A stretch of 64,000 bases of DNA from Stenotrophomonas maltophilia (GTDB taxonomy: Bacteria > Pseudomonadota > Gammaproteobacteria > Xanthomonadales > Xanthomonadaceae), in NCBI RefSeq assembly GCF_001676385.1, contig NZ_LYVJ01000015.1, positions 1-64,000 on the forward strand. Reading direction: 5' to 3'. Positions within the stretch are counted from its first letter, which is position 1; every line of letters begins with the position of its first letter. Of this stretch, positions 17,277 to 24,442 are shown piece after piece. Below the pieces are notes generated by a model that was not told the DNA's origin, did no database searches, and was given only the letters and a program-made list of their open reading frames with translations. Made by a program: the position numbers and the translations under genes.

Positions 17277-17865
17277 CCGGCACGCCGACGGGGTTGGATC
17301 AGGGGTCGGATCCCTTTCCGGAACGGAAAGGGCTCTGACCCCGCCACTGCAGGGTGAAGGTTTCCAGCTGCGCCCCTGGCGCCAGGATGATCTGGACTCG
17401 CTGCTGCGCCACGCCAACGATGCCGACGTCTCGCGTGGCCTGCGCGACCGTTTCCCGTACCCGTACACGCGCGAGGATGGCGAGGCCTTCCTCGCTGGCC
17501 GCGTGCTGGCCGCCGGCACCCTGAACCTGGCCATCGAGATCGACGGCCAGGCCTGCGGCAGTATCAGCGCCCAGCAGGGCGTGGCCGAGCGTGGGCATAC
17601 CGCCGAACTGGGCTACTGGCTGGGCCAGGCCTACTGGGGCCAGGGCCTGATGACCCGGGTGGTCGGTGTGTTCGCGCCTTGGGTGATGGACGAGCTGCGC
17701 CTGTTCAGGTTGCAGGCCACGGTGGTCGACTTCAATCTCGGCTCGGCCCGGGTGCTGGAGAAGAACGGCTTCCAGGAAGAGGGCGTGGAGCGCTGCGCGG
17801 TCTACAAGCGGGGCGTGCTGCACGACCTGCGCCGCTTCGCCCGGGTACGCACGCAGCTGCCCTGA
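17269..17865 (+). CDS. GNAT acetyltransferase, RimJ/RimL type
   Basis: A cytosolic N-acetyltransferase of 198 residues. The domain begins at FQLRPWRQDDLDSLLRHAND (about residue 32) and shows the acetyl-CoA region ELGYWLGQAYWGQGLM and VLEKNGFQEEGVER, the usual RimL signature. Family members acetylate ribosomal N-termini or small molecules; the target here is unknown. ATG 17269 overlaps the pump stop codon. The first 30 residues are encoded by a hairpin repeat (17302-17342) and are not part of the fold, so the ancestral start may have been later. Confidence 0.88.
   Translation: MPDRHADGVGSGVGSLSGTERALTPPLQGEGFQLRPWRQDDLDSLLRHANDADVSRGLRDRFPYPYTREDGEAFLAGRVLAAGTLNLAIEIDGQACGSISAQQGVAERGHTAELGYWLGQAYWGQGLMTRVVGVFAPWVMDELRLFRLQATVVDFNLGSARVLEKNGFQEEGVERCAVYKRGVLHDLRRFARVRTQLP
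17302..17342. repeat. Hairpin repeat inside the GNAT reading frame
   Basis: GGGGTCGGATCCCTTTCCG-GAA-CGGAAAGGGCTCTGACCCC, a stem of about 19 bp with one mismatch, a near-consensus copy of the GGGGTC-N-GATCCC family. It lies between the pump stop codon and the start of the conserved GNAT domain and is translated in frame. Confidence 0.85.
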
Positions 17866-17883
17866 ACGCGCGGGCTGGCCGCT

Positions 17884-17946
17884 GTAGAGCCGAGCCCATG
17901 CTCGGCTGCCCTCGGGGGCCCAAGCCGAGCATGGGCTCGGCTCTAC
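17884..17946. repeat. GTAG-type (SMAG-like) inverted pair
   Basis: GTAGAGCCGAGCCCATGCTC at 17884 and its reverse complement ending CTCTAC at 17946 face each other across a 17-bp spacer. It is the cleanest GTAG pair in the window and lies between the GNAT and symporter genes. Confidence 0.85.
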
Positions 17947-18045
17947 AAAACAGCGCTACCGCAGCGGCCTTCGATCAGGGAGAATCGACCGGTCCCCTCC
18001 AGCCGACGGGACGTCCTTACAACCCGCCGACTGGAGAGAGCGCGC

Positions 18046-19554
18046 GTGGAAGCAACCGTACACTTCATCAACAGCATCATCTGGAGCAAGGCACTGATCT
18101 ACGTGTGCCTGGGCGCCGGCCTGTTCTTCAGCCTGCGCACACGCTTCATGCAGCTCCGCGGCTTCCTCGAGATGTGCCGCCTCACCGTCAGGGGCGAGAA
18201 ATCCGAGGCCGGCGTATCGTCATTCCAGGCCCTGGCCATGTCGATGGCGGGCCGCATGGGCATCGGCAACATTGCCGGCGTGGCCACCGCCATCGCCTTC
18301 GGCGGCCCCGGTGCGATCTTCTGGATGTGGGTGATGGGCTTCCTCGGCGCGTCCACCTCGTACGTGGAATGTACCCTGGCCCAGATCTACAAGACCAAGG
18401 ACGCCGAAGGCCGCTACCGTGGCGGCCCGGCGTACTACATCGAAAAGGCCATGGGCCTGAAGTGGTACGCGCTGGCCTTTGCCGTCGCCACGATCATCGC
18501 CGCCGGCTTCCTGATGCCGGGCGTGCAGGCCAACGCCATCGCCGACAGCATCATCAACGCCTGCCGCGGAACGGCCCTGTGCGGACCGCTGGACGGCCAG
18601 GCATTCGGCATGGAATCGGTGCAGGCGCTGAAGCTGGGTATCGGGATCGTCGTGGCGCTGCTGCTGGGCGTGGTGATCTTCGGCGGCGTCAAGCGCATCG
18701 CAAACTTTGCCGAAGTGGTGGTGCCGTTCATGGCTGCCGGCTTCATCCTCACCGCCGTCGCCATCATGGTTACCAACTATGACCGCGTGCCGGAAATGTT
18801 CGGCATCATCTTCAAGAGCGCCTTCGGCACCCATGCCGCGTTTGGCGCGATGATGGGCCTGGCGGTGGAATGGGGCATCAAGCGCGGCATCTATGCCAAC
18901 GAAGCCGGCCAGGGCTCGGGTCCGCATGCAGCGGCCGCCTCGGAAGTCTCGCACCCGGCCAAGCAGGGCTACGTACAGGCTTTCGCCATCTACTTCGACA
19001 CCATGATGGTGTGCACGGCCACTGCGTTCCTGATCCTGGCCAGCGGTACCTACAACGTGTATTCGCCGGTGCCGGGCGCCGCGCCGATCTTCCAGGGACT
19101 GGCCGGGGTGCCGGAAGGTGCCGGCTATGCGCAGGCCGGCGTGGAAGCGGTACTGCCGGGCTGGGGTTCGGCGTTCGTGTCGATCGCCATCTTCTTCTTC
19201 GCCTTCACCACCATCATGGCGTACTACTACATGGCCGAGACCAACCTCAGCTATGTGAACCATAACCGCAAGCGTCCGCTGACGGTGCTGGTGCTGCGCC
19301 TGGGCATTCTCGGCATGGTGGTGTTCGGCGCATTCCACAATGCGACCCTGGCCTGGGCGCTGGGTGACATCGGCGTGGGCCTGATGGCGTGGCTGAACAT
19401 CATCGCCATCCTCATCATCCAGAAGCCGGCGATGCTGGCCCTGCGGGACTACGAACGACAGAAGAAGCTGGGCCTGGATCCGGTGTTCGACCCCGATGCC
19501 CTGGGCATCAAGAACGCCGATTTCTGGCGCCAGCGCAAGCAGGAGAGTGTGTAA
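18046..19554 (+). CDS. Alanine/glycine:cation symporter, AGCS family
   Basis: A 502-residue inner-membrane carrier that takes up alanine or glycine with sodium. Conserved segments include FSLRTRFMQLRGF, SSFQALAMSMAGRMGIGNIAGVATAIAFGGPGA (split across the first helices), GGPAYYIEKAMG, and NEAGQGSGPHAAAASEVSHPAKQG, all characteristic of AlsT/DagA. About ten membrane segments can be seen. The GTG at 18046 follows GGAGAGAG with good spacing. The next gene starts immediately after its stop codon. Confidence 0.93.
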   Translation: MEATVHFINSIIWSKALIYVCLGAGLFFSLRTRFMQLRGFLEMCRLTVRGEKSEAGVSSFQALAMSMAGRMGIGNIAGVATAIAFGGPGAIFWMWVMGFLGASTSYVECTLAQIYKTKDAEGRYRGGPAYYIEKAMGLKWYALAFAVATIIAAGFLMPGVQANAIADSIINACRGTALCGPLDGQAFGMESVQALKLGIGIVVALLLGVVIFGGVKRIANFAEVVVPFMAAGFILTAVAIMVTNYDRVPEMFGIIFKSAFGTHAAFGAMMGLAVEWGIKRGIYANEAGQGSGPHAAAASEVSHPAKQGYVQAFAIYFDTMMVCTATAFLILASGTYNVYSPVPGAAPIFQGLAGVPEGAGYAQAGVEAVLPGWGSAFVSIAIFFFAFTTIMAYYYMAETNLSYVNHNRKRPLTVLVLRLGILGMVVFGAFHNATLAWALGDIGVGLMAWLNIIAILIIQKPAMLALRDYERQKKLGLDPVFDPDALGIKNADFWRQRKQESV

Positions 19555-20388
19555 GTGAACAACCCGTGGAACAACCGCCGCCCGTCCGCCCGTCCGCCGC
19601 GCGCAACACCGTTGCCGCGCCCGGAGGTGCCGGCCACGGGCGGTGGCGGGCGCGGTGGCAGCGACGAACTGCGCCTGTACGGCCTGAATGCCGTGCTGGC
19701 CGCGTTCGAAGCGCGGCCGCAGGCGCTGCGCAAGCTGTACCTGCTGGAAGCACGCATTCCGCGCCTGCAGCCACTGTTGAAGTGGTGCGTGGCCAACCGC
19801 GTGGGCTACCGCGTGGTCGAGGACGGTGACCTCAACAAGCTCGCTGGTACCACCCACCATGAAGGGGTGGTCGCCGACGTGCTGCGTGCGCCGGTGCTGC
19901 CGCTGGCGCAGTGGCTGGAGCAGGTTGGTGACGGCCCGGCGCTGGCGCTGTGGTTGGATGGCGTGGGCAATCCGCATAACCTCGGCGCGATCCTGCGTTC
20001 GGCCGCGCACTTCGGCGCCAGGGCGCTGCTGCTGCCGGCCGGCAGCACGCTGGCGTTGTCCGGCGCTGCTGCGCGGGTGGCCGAAGGCGGGGCAGAGGCC
20101 GTGCCGCTGGTGCAGCTGCCGGCCAATCCCCAAGCGGTGGCGCAGTTGCGGGATGCCGGGTTCGGTCTGGCGGCGACCCTGGTCGAGGGCGGTGACGATG
20201 TATTCCGTGCATCGCTGCCGGCCCGGCTGGTCTATGTGATGGGGGCCGAAGGCGAGGGCATGGACCGCAGCCTGGCGGGTGAGTGCGATCTGCGGATCTC
20301 CATTCCCGGCAGCGGCGCGGTCGAGAGCTTGAACGTAGCGTCAGCCACTGCGGTGCTGCTGGCGCAGTGGGCGAGCCGCCAAGCCTGA
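19555..20388 (+). CDS. TrmH/SpoU-family RNA 2'-O-methyltransferase (RlmB-like)
   Basis: A 277-residue knotted-fold methyltransferase using S-adenosylmethionine. After a disordered Pro/Arg-rich N-terminus, the substrate-binding domain starts LRLYGLNAVLAAFEARP. SPOUT motifs follow: GVGNPHNLGAILRSAAHFGA (motif 1), VMGAEGEGM (motif 2) and IPGSGAVESLNVASATAVLL (motif 3). Relatives methylate 23S rRNA or tRNA ribose. The GTG start abuts the symporter stop codon, implying cotranscription, although the functions are unrelated. Confidence 0.9.
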   Translation: MNNPWNNRRPSARPPRATPLPRPEVPATGGGGRGGSDELRLYGLNAVLAAFEARPQALRKLYLLEARIPRLQPLLKWCVANRVGYRVVEDGDLNKLAGTTHHEGVVADVLRAPVLPLAQWLEQVGDGPALALWLDGVGNPHNLGAILRSAAHFGARALLLPAGSTLALSGAAARVAEGGAEAVPLVQLPANPQAVAQLRDAGFGLAATLVEGGDDVFRASLPARLVYVMGAEGEGMDRSLAGECDLRISIPGSGAVESLNVASATAVLLAQWASRQA

Positions 20389-20398
20389 ACCCCTGACC

Positions 20399-20436
20399 GG
20401 GGTCAGATCCCTCGCCCAGGGCAAGGGGGCTGACCC
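20399..20436. repeat. GGGGTCAGATCCC hairpin between convergent genes
   Basis: GGGGTCAGATCCCTCGCCC pairs with GCAAGGGGGCTGACCCC. It lies between the methyltransferase and the convergent peptidase gene and may act as a bidirectional mRNA end. Confidence 0.75.
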
Positions 20437-20451
20437 CACGGCGTCACCGCC

Positions 20452-21873
20452 TCATTCGTTCGGCGGCGTGGTCGCCTTGGCCTCGCTGCCAAAGCTGCCG
20501 TCGGCTTCCGCCGCCAGATACGCGAACACCGTGTACGCCGCCACGTTCTGCGCCAGCGCCTTCGGGTCGATCTTGTCGAGCGTGTCGTCGGCGGTGTGGT
20601 GCAGGTGGAAGTAGTCCGAGCCATCCTGCGCCAGCCATGCCCAGGCACCGCCCTTGGCCGCCAGCGGGCCGACGTCCGGGCCCGGTCCACCCTTGTCGGC
20701 CTGGTACTCGATGCCCAGCGGCTTCATCACTTCGGCGATCTGGCGGGTCGCCTCGCGCGAGCCCTGCGGATTCGGCGAGCCGGTGTTGAACGCATAGATT
20801 CGGCCGGCACCAAAATCGCTCTCGGCGGCCAGCTGGTGCAGCGCCACATCCTTGGCATGCGCTTCGGCGTAGGCCTTGCCACCGTACAGGCCCTGTTCTT
20901 CGTTGGCGAAGGCGATCACGCGAATGGTGCGCTTCGGTGCCTGCCTGAGCTGGCCGATCAGGTGGCCCGCGGCCATGGTGATGCCCACGCCCGCGCCATC
21001 ATCGACGGCGCCGGTGCCCAAGTCCCAGGAATCCAGGTGGCCGCCGATCACCACCACTTCCTTCGGCAGGCTGCGGCCGGTGATCTCTCCGATCACGTTG
21101 TACGACGTCGCCGTGCCATCCCAGCCGCAATCCAGCGCAATCTTCACGGTGGTGCTGCCACGGGCCAGCAGGCGCGCCAGCTGGTCGGCATCGGGCACTG
21201 ACAGCGCGGCCGACGGCACCGGGACCAGGCCTTCATCGAAACGGGTGATGCCGGTGTGCGGCACGCGGTGCGAGTCGGTACCGGCCGAGCGCATCAGGAA
21301 ACCGACGGCGCCCTTGCGGATGGCCTCGGAAGGACCCTTGCTGCGGATCGCGCCGCCGCGGCCGTAGTCGCGGCCATCGCGGAACGGCAGCATCTGGTAG
21401 TCAACAAAGGCGATCTTGCCCTTCAGCGAGCCCGCCGGTGCCGCCTGCAGTGCGGCCAGGTCGGCAAAGCGCACCACTTCCGCTTCCACCGTGCCGCCCG
21501 GGCTGCCGCCCAGTGCAGTGATCTGCAGCGGCTGCGGGTTCCTGCCGGTCACGGCGGCGTGCTCGCTGCGGCGCTCCCACTTCGGGAACGTCACCGGCTC
21601 CTTCCACACCTTGTCGAAGCCAAGTGCCTTGAACTTGGCCTCGGCCCAGGCCACGGCGCGGGCGTCGGCTTCGCTGCCGGCGATGCGCGGACCGATCTCG
21701 GTGGTGAGCGATTCGACCACCTTCCAGCCGGTGTCATCGGCCAGCGCCTGGTCGCGCAGCTGGGCTGCGGTGGCCAGTGACGCCGGGGGCAGCGTGGTGG
21801 CGTGCGGTGCTGCGAAGGCCGGGGCGGCCAGCAGGGCGAGGGAGGATGCGATGGCAAGGACGCGGCGACGCAT
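20452..21873 (-). CDS. Exported M28-family metallopeptidase
   Basis: A 473-residue secreted aminopeptidase or carboxypeptidase of the M28 zinc family. Residues 1-22 form a signal peptide ending FAA. A protease-associated-like domain (about 130-250) interrupts the N-terminal part. The dinuclear zinc ligands are visible: GGHLDSWDLGTGAVDDGAG (His and Asp), FANEEQGLYG (catalytic Glu pair), and the C-terminal HLHHTADDTLDKI His. It acts in the periplasm or outside the cell. Substrate unknown; it resembles plasma glutamate carboxypeptidase relatives. Confidence 0.92.
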   Translation of the reverse strand: MRRRVLAIASSLALLAAPAFAAPHATTLPPASLATAAQLRDQALADDTGWKVVESLTTEIGPRIAGSEADARAVAWAEAKFKALGFDKVWKEPVTFPKWERRSEHAAVTGRNPQPLQITALGGSPGGTVEAEVVRFADLAALQAAPAGSLKGKIAFVDYQMLPFRDGRDYGRGGAIRSKGPSEAIRKGAVGFLMRSAGTDSHRVPHTGITRFDEGLVPVPSAALSVPDADQLARLLARGSTTVKIALDCGWDGTATSYNVIGEITGRSLPKEVVVIGGHLDSWDLGTGAVDDGAGVGITMAAGHLIGQLRQAPKRTIRVIAFANEEQGLYGGKAYAEAHAKDVALHQLAAESDFGAGRIYAFNTGSPNPQGSREATRQIAEVMKPLGIEYQADKGGPGPDVGPLAAKGGAWAWLAQDGSDYFHLHHTADDTLDKIDPKALAQNVAAYTVFAYLAAEADGSFGSEAKATTPPNE

Positions 21874-21984
21874 GGACAGCTCCGGGAAGGGACCAAGCCT
21901 GGGAGCTTAACAGTCGTTCAGCGCAGCGCATGGGCGGGAGGTCATGGCCAGCGCGGATGTTGTTTTCCACCACGTCCGGCAAAG

Positions 21985-22014
21985 CGAAAGCCCCGCCGGG
22001 GCGGGGCTTTCGCC
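21985..22014. terminator. Bidirectional intrinsic terminator
   Basis: GCGAAAGCCCCGCC paired with GGCGGGGCTTTCGC (14 bp). It serves mscL on the minus strand (AAAG/CTTT ends). It lies in the 209-bp gap between the peptidase start and the mscL stop. Confidence 0.7.
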
Positions 22015-22021
22015 TGCTTCT

Positions 22022-22049
22022 GTAGATCCGAGCCCATGCTCGGCCCTAC
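22022..22049. repeat. Single GTAG-type hairpin
   Basis: GTAGATCCGAGCCCATGCTCGGCCCTAC, an unpaired copy of the GTAG element, just downstream of the mscL terminator. Confidence 0.7.
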
Positions 22050-22082
22050 AGGTGGGAGGGGCGCCAACGACGCCCCGTACCC

Positions 22083-22487
22083 TTATTTCTTCAGGCTGTC
22101 GCGGATCTCGCGCAGCAGCACCACTTCTTCGGCCGGTGCGGCCGGTGCCGCTTCCTTCTTGCGCGACAGCCGGTTGATCGCCTTGATCACCAGGAAGATC
22201 GCGAAGGCAACGATGATGAACTGGATGACGGTGTTGATGAAATCACCATAGCCGACCACCACGGCCGGGATCTCCTTGCCATCCGGACCGATGCTGGCGG
22301 GAGACAGGGTCCAGGCCAGGTGCGAGAAGTCCACACGGCCAATCAGGTAGCCCAGCGGCGGCATGATGATCTTCTCCACCAGCGCGGTCACGATCTTGCC
22401 GAAGGCCGCGCCGACCACCACGCCGACGGCGAGGTCGATGACGTTGCCGCGCATCGCGAATTCCTTGAACTCGGTGAGCATTCCCAT
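22083..22487 (-). CDS. mscL: Large-conductance mechanosensitive channel
   Basis: A 134-residue inner-membrane channel that opens as a homopentamer under membrane tension and releases solutes during hypo-osmotic shock. It begins [30 protein letters not shown], the family N-terminus and first helix, followed by a periplasmic loop, a second helix at about 75-100 ([20 protein letters not shown]), and a cytoplasmic bundle ending [11 protein letters not shown]. Length is as expected. Confidence 0.97.
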   Translation of the reverse strand: MGMLTEFKEFAMRGNVIDLAVGVVVGAAFGKIVTALVEKIIMPPLGYLIGRVDFSHLAWTLSPASIGPDGKEIPAVVVGYGDFINTVIQFIIVAFAIFLVIKAINRLSRKKEAAPAAPAEEVVLLREIRDSLKK

Positions 22488-22541
22488 TGTTGTTTTTCTC
22501 CGGAGGGGAAGTGGACAGCGCGCAGGGTAGCGCAGGTGATG

Positions 22542-23258
22542 TCAGCCGGCGATCACGCCGTGGCGTTCGGCCACGTTTTCCAGGCGCGCGCTGAAGCGGT
22601 CGCCTGGCTTCAGCGCGGCTACGCCGGACGGGGTACCCATGAACACCAGGTCGCCTGCGCGCAGCTGCCACAGCTTGGACAGCTCATGCAGGATCTCCGG
22701 TACGTTCCAGATCATCTGGTCGAGCAGCGCCTGCTGGCGCACCTCGCCGTTGACTTCCAGCGACAGGTTGAGCGCGGCCAGCTCGCCCACTTCGGCAGCA
22801 TGGACGATCTCGCTGATCGGCGCCGAGGCATCGAAGCCTTTCGCCGCATCCCACGGGTGGCCCTTGTCCTTGGCGGCGGCCTGCAGGTCGCGGCGGGTCA
22901 GGTCCAGGCCGACGGCGTAGCCGTAGACCAATGCATCGGCGTCGGCCACGGCCAGCTCACCGGCAGGCCCATCGCGGCCGATCGCCACCACCAGCTCCAC
23001 TTCGTGGTGCAGGTTGGCGGTCGCCGGCGGATAGGGGATGGCATCGTCGTGGCCGACCACGATCGCATCGGCCGGCTTGCTGAAGAACATCGGCCGGCCG
23101 CGGTCATCGGCCGCTGGCACTGCTGCGCCCATTTCGCGGGCATGGTCGGCGAAGTTGCGGCCGACACAGTAGATGCGGTGCACGGGGAAACTGCCACCAC
23201 CGGCTACCGGCACACGCGGCAGGGCTACGGCGGGGATCACATCGGAGGCATCAGGCAT
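22542..23258 (-). CDS. Fumarylacetoacetate hydrolase-family protein
   Basis: A 238-residue metal-dependent enzyme of the FAH superfamily (fumarylpyruvate hydrolase, oxaloacetate decarboxylase/acylpyruvase group). Conserved segments: YCVGRNFADHAREMG near the N-terminus, FFSKPADAI, LHHEVELVVAIG (metal-binding Glu residues), YAVGLDLTRRDLQ, KGFD, and FMGTPSGVAAL close to the C-terminus. It stands between mscL and a small membrane protein gene on the same strand. The exact substrate cannot be read from sequence. Confidence 0.92.
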   Translation of the reverse strand: MPDASDVIPAVALPRVPVAGGGSFPVHRIYCVGRNFADHAREMGAAVPAADDRGRPMFFSKPADAIVVGHDDAIPYPPATANLHHEVELVVAIGRDGPAGELAVADADALVYGYAVGLDLTRRDLQAAAKDKGHPWDAAKGFDASAPISEIVHAAEVGELAALNLSLEVNGEVRQQALLDQMIWNVPEILHELSKLWQLRAGDLVFMGTPSGVAALKPGDRFSARLENVAERHGVIAG

Positions 23259-23333
23259 GCGGGCATCCAGGAAGGGCGTGCCCGCAGTCTAGAACGCATG
23301 GCGCCCGCCGTCAGCGGGCGCGGAAGGCGTGGA

Positions 23334-23615
23334 TCAGCGCGAGGCCGGCAGTATCGGCTTGCGCACCACGCGGTACTCGCCCTCGACCACGGTCGGGTCG
23401 GCGGGACGGGCGGTGCCCGGCTTCCGCGACGCCAGCAGCTTCCAGGCCAGGCCGGCGAGGATCATCGCCGCACCCACGAACACGCCGATGAACACCATTG
23501 CAGCCAGGATTGCCAGGCCGAGCAGGCCCACGGCAATGCGCACCAGCGGATGACGCGGCTTGCGCGGCGCGAACAGGGTGCGGAACTGGTTGACGGCGGA
23601 TGCGCGATTGAACAT
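23334..23615 (-). CDS. Small membrane protein of unknown function
   Basis: A 93-residue protein starting MFNRASAVNQFRTLFAPRKPRHP, with one long or two short membrane helices (about residues 26-60, rich in Leu, Ala, Val), and a short hydrophilic tail ending PILPASR. I do not recognise a family; it looks like a conserved hypothetical protein of xanthomonads. The frame extends to 23672 but ATG 23615 gives the better N-terminus. There is no clear ribosome site. Confidence 0.65.
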   Translation of the reverse strand: MFNRASAVNQFRTLFAPRKPRHPLVRIAVGLLGLAILAAMVFIGVFVGAAMILAGLAWKLLASRKPGTARPADPTVVEGEYRVVRKPILPASR

Positions 23616-23793
23616 GGCGGCTCGATAGGCTGGGATCAGCGAAACCAGAGTATCGGGACGCGCCACTGTCATTGAGTGAAAAACTCGTTAAAAATAGCAG
23701 GTGTCTATTACGGATCAATGACTTGTATTCATGTCGCAGCCAGTCACCTGAGTGGGCGTGCGACAATGCCGGTTTGATGCCCGAGCGTTTGCC

Positions 23794-24129
23794 ATGAATA
23801 CCGCTGCCGCCTTGATTGCTCTTGATGCCATTGCCGAGGGGGCGTTTGCCGAGGTCGAAGCCGTGGTTGATGGTGATGCCGAATCGCTGCTGCTGTACCG
23901 CGACGGCACGCAGGTGCGCGCGTTCCTGAACATCTGCCCGCACGCCGGCCGCCGCCTGGACTGGGCACCGGGCCAGTTCCTGAAGAGCCGCGAGGGCCAC
24001 CTGGTATGCGCCGCGCACGGTGCCTCGTTCGCGCTGGACAGCGGCGACTGCATCGCCGGCCCGTGCAAGGGCGATCGCCTGCGTGCGGTGCCGGTGGACG
24101 TGCGCGACGGGCAGGTCTACCTGGCTTGA
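23794..24129 (+). CDS. Rieske [2Fe-2S] ferredoxin-like protein
   Basis: A 111-residue cytosolic protein. The Rieske ligands are present as CPHAGRRLDW (residues Cys49 and His51) and CAAHGASF (Cys and His about 20 residues on), in the CxH-n-CxxH arrangement. It is a stand-alone ferredoxin of the NirD/dioxygenase-ferredoxin size. No oxygenase gene is adjacent, so its electron partner is unknown. ATG 23794 is preferred over the upstream in-frame codon at 23752 because the fold begins there. Confidence 0.85.
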   Translation: MNTAAALIALDAIAEGAFAEVEAVVDGDAESLLLYRDGTQVRAFLNICPHAGRRLDWAPGQFLKSREGHLVCAAHGASFALDSGDCIAGPCKGDRLRAVPVDVRDGQVYLA

Positions 24130-24137
24130 GGCCAGAA

Positions 24138-24230
24138 GCAGTCGAGCACGGCTCGACGCTACAAAAGCCGTGTCGACCAAGGTCGACAGCTACCAGAGCG
24201 AGATCCGTGCCGACCAACGGTCGGCACCCA
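24138..24230. repeat. Three tandem short hairpins, GTAG-like
   Basis: Three stems in a row: TCGAGCACGGCTCGA ending CTAC (24140-24162), TGTCGACCAAGGTCGACA ending CTAC (about 24171-24193), and GTGCCGACCAACGGTCGGCAC (24207-24228). Each carries a different stem sequence. They follow the Rieske gene. Confidence 0.65.
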
Positions 24231-24255
24231 CCACCCGCCGCGTGAAACTGTCGAA

Positions 24256-24438
24256 GGCGGGCTGGGTCCGGTTGCGGGGGTGTCCGCGGCATGGATGCCG
24301 CGGCCAAGCCCCCATGGACGGGTTCACGGCGTCCCCCGCAACCGGACCCACCCCGCCATCCCACGGAATGCCAGCCTTTGACGTTGACGTTGACGTTGAT
24401 TCGGCGGGTGCAGGGCGCAGCCCTGCCAACAAACCCCA
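24256..24438 (+). repeat. Composite dual-GGA-hairpin repeat, plus orientation
   Basis: The outer inverted repeat is 25 bp with one mismatch (24256-24280 with 24333-24357). Hairpin 1 is CCGCGGC/GCCGCGG with loop ATGGAT (24284-24303). Hairpin 2 is CCC/GGG with loop ATGGAC (24311-24322). Three GACGTT hexamers (about 24380-24398) and a terminal GCAGGGC/GCCCTGC-like hairpin (24410-24426) follow. It lies between the convergent Rieske and permease genes. Confidence 0.85.
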
Positions 24439-24442
24439 ACCC

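Noticed and set aside
13410..17534. A 1374-codon open frame on the minus strand
   Set aside because: It is antisense to the adaptor and RND pump genes, which have clear family motifs. Long antisense frames are expected in such high-GC DNA; the product is His/Gln/Arg-rich with no domain.
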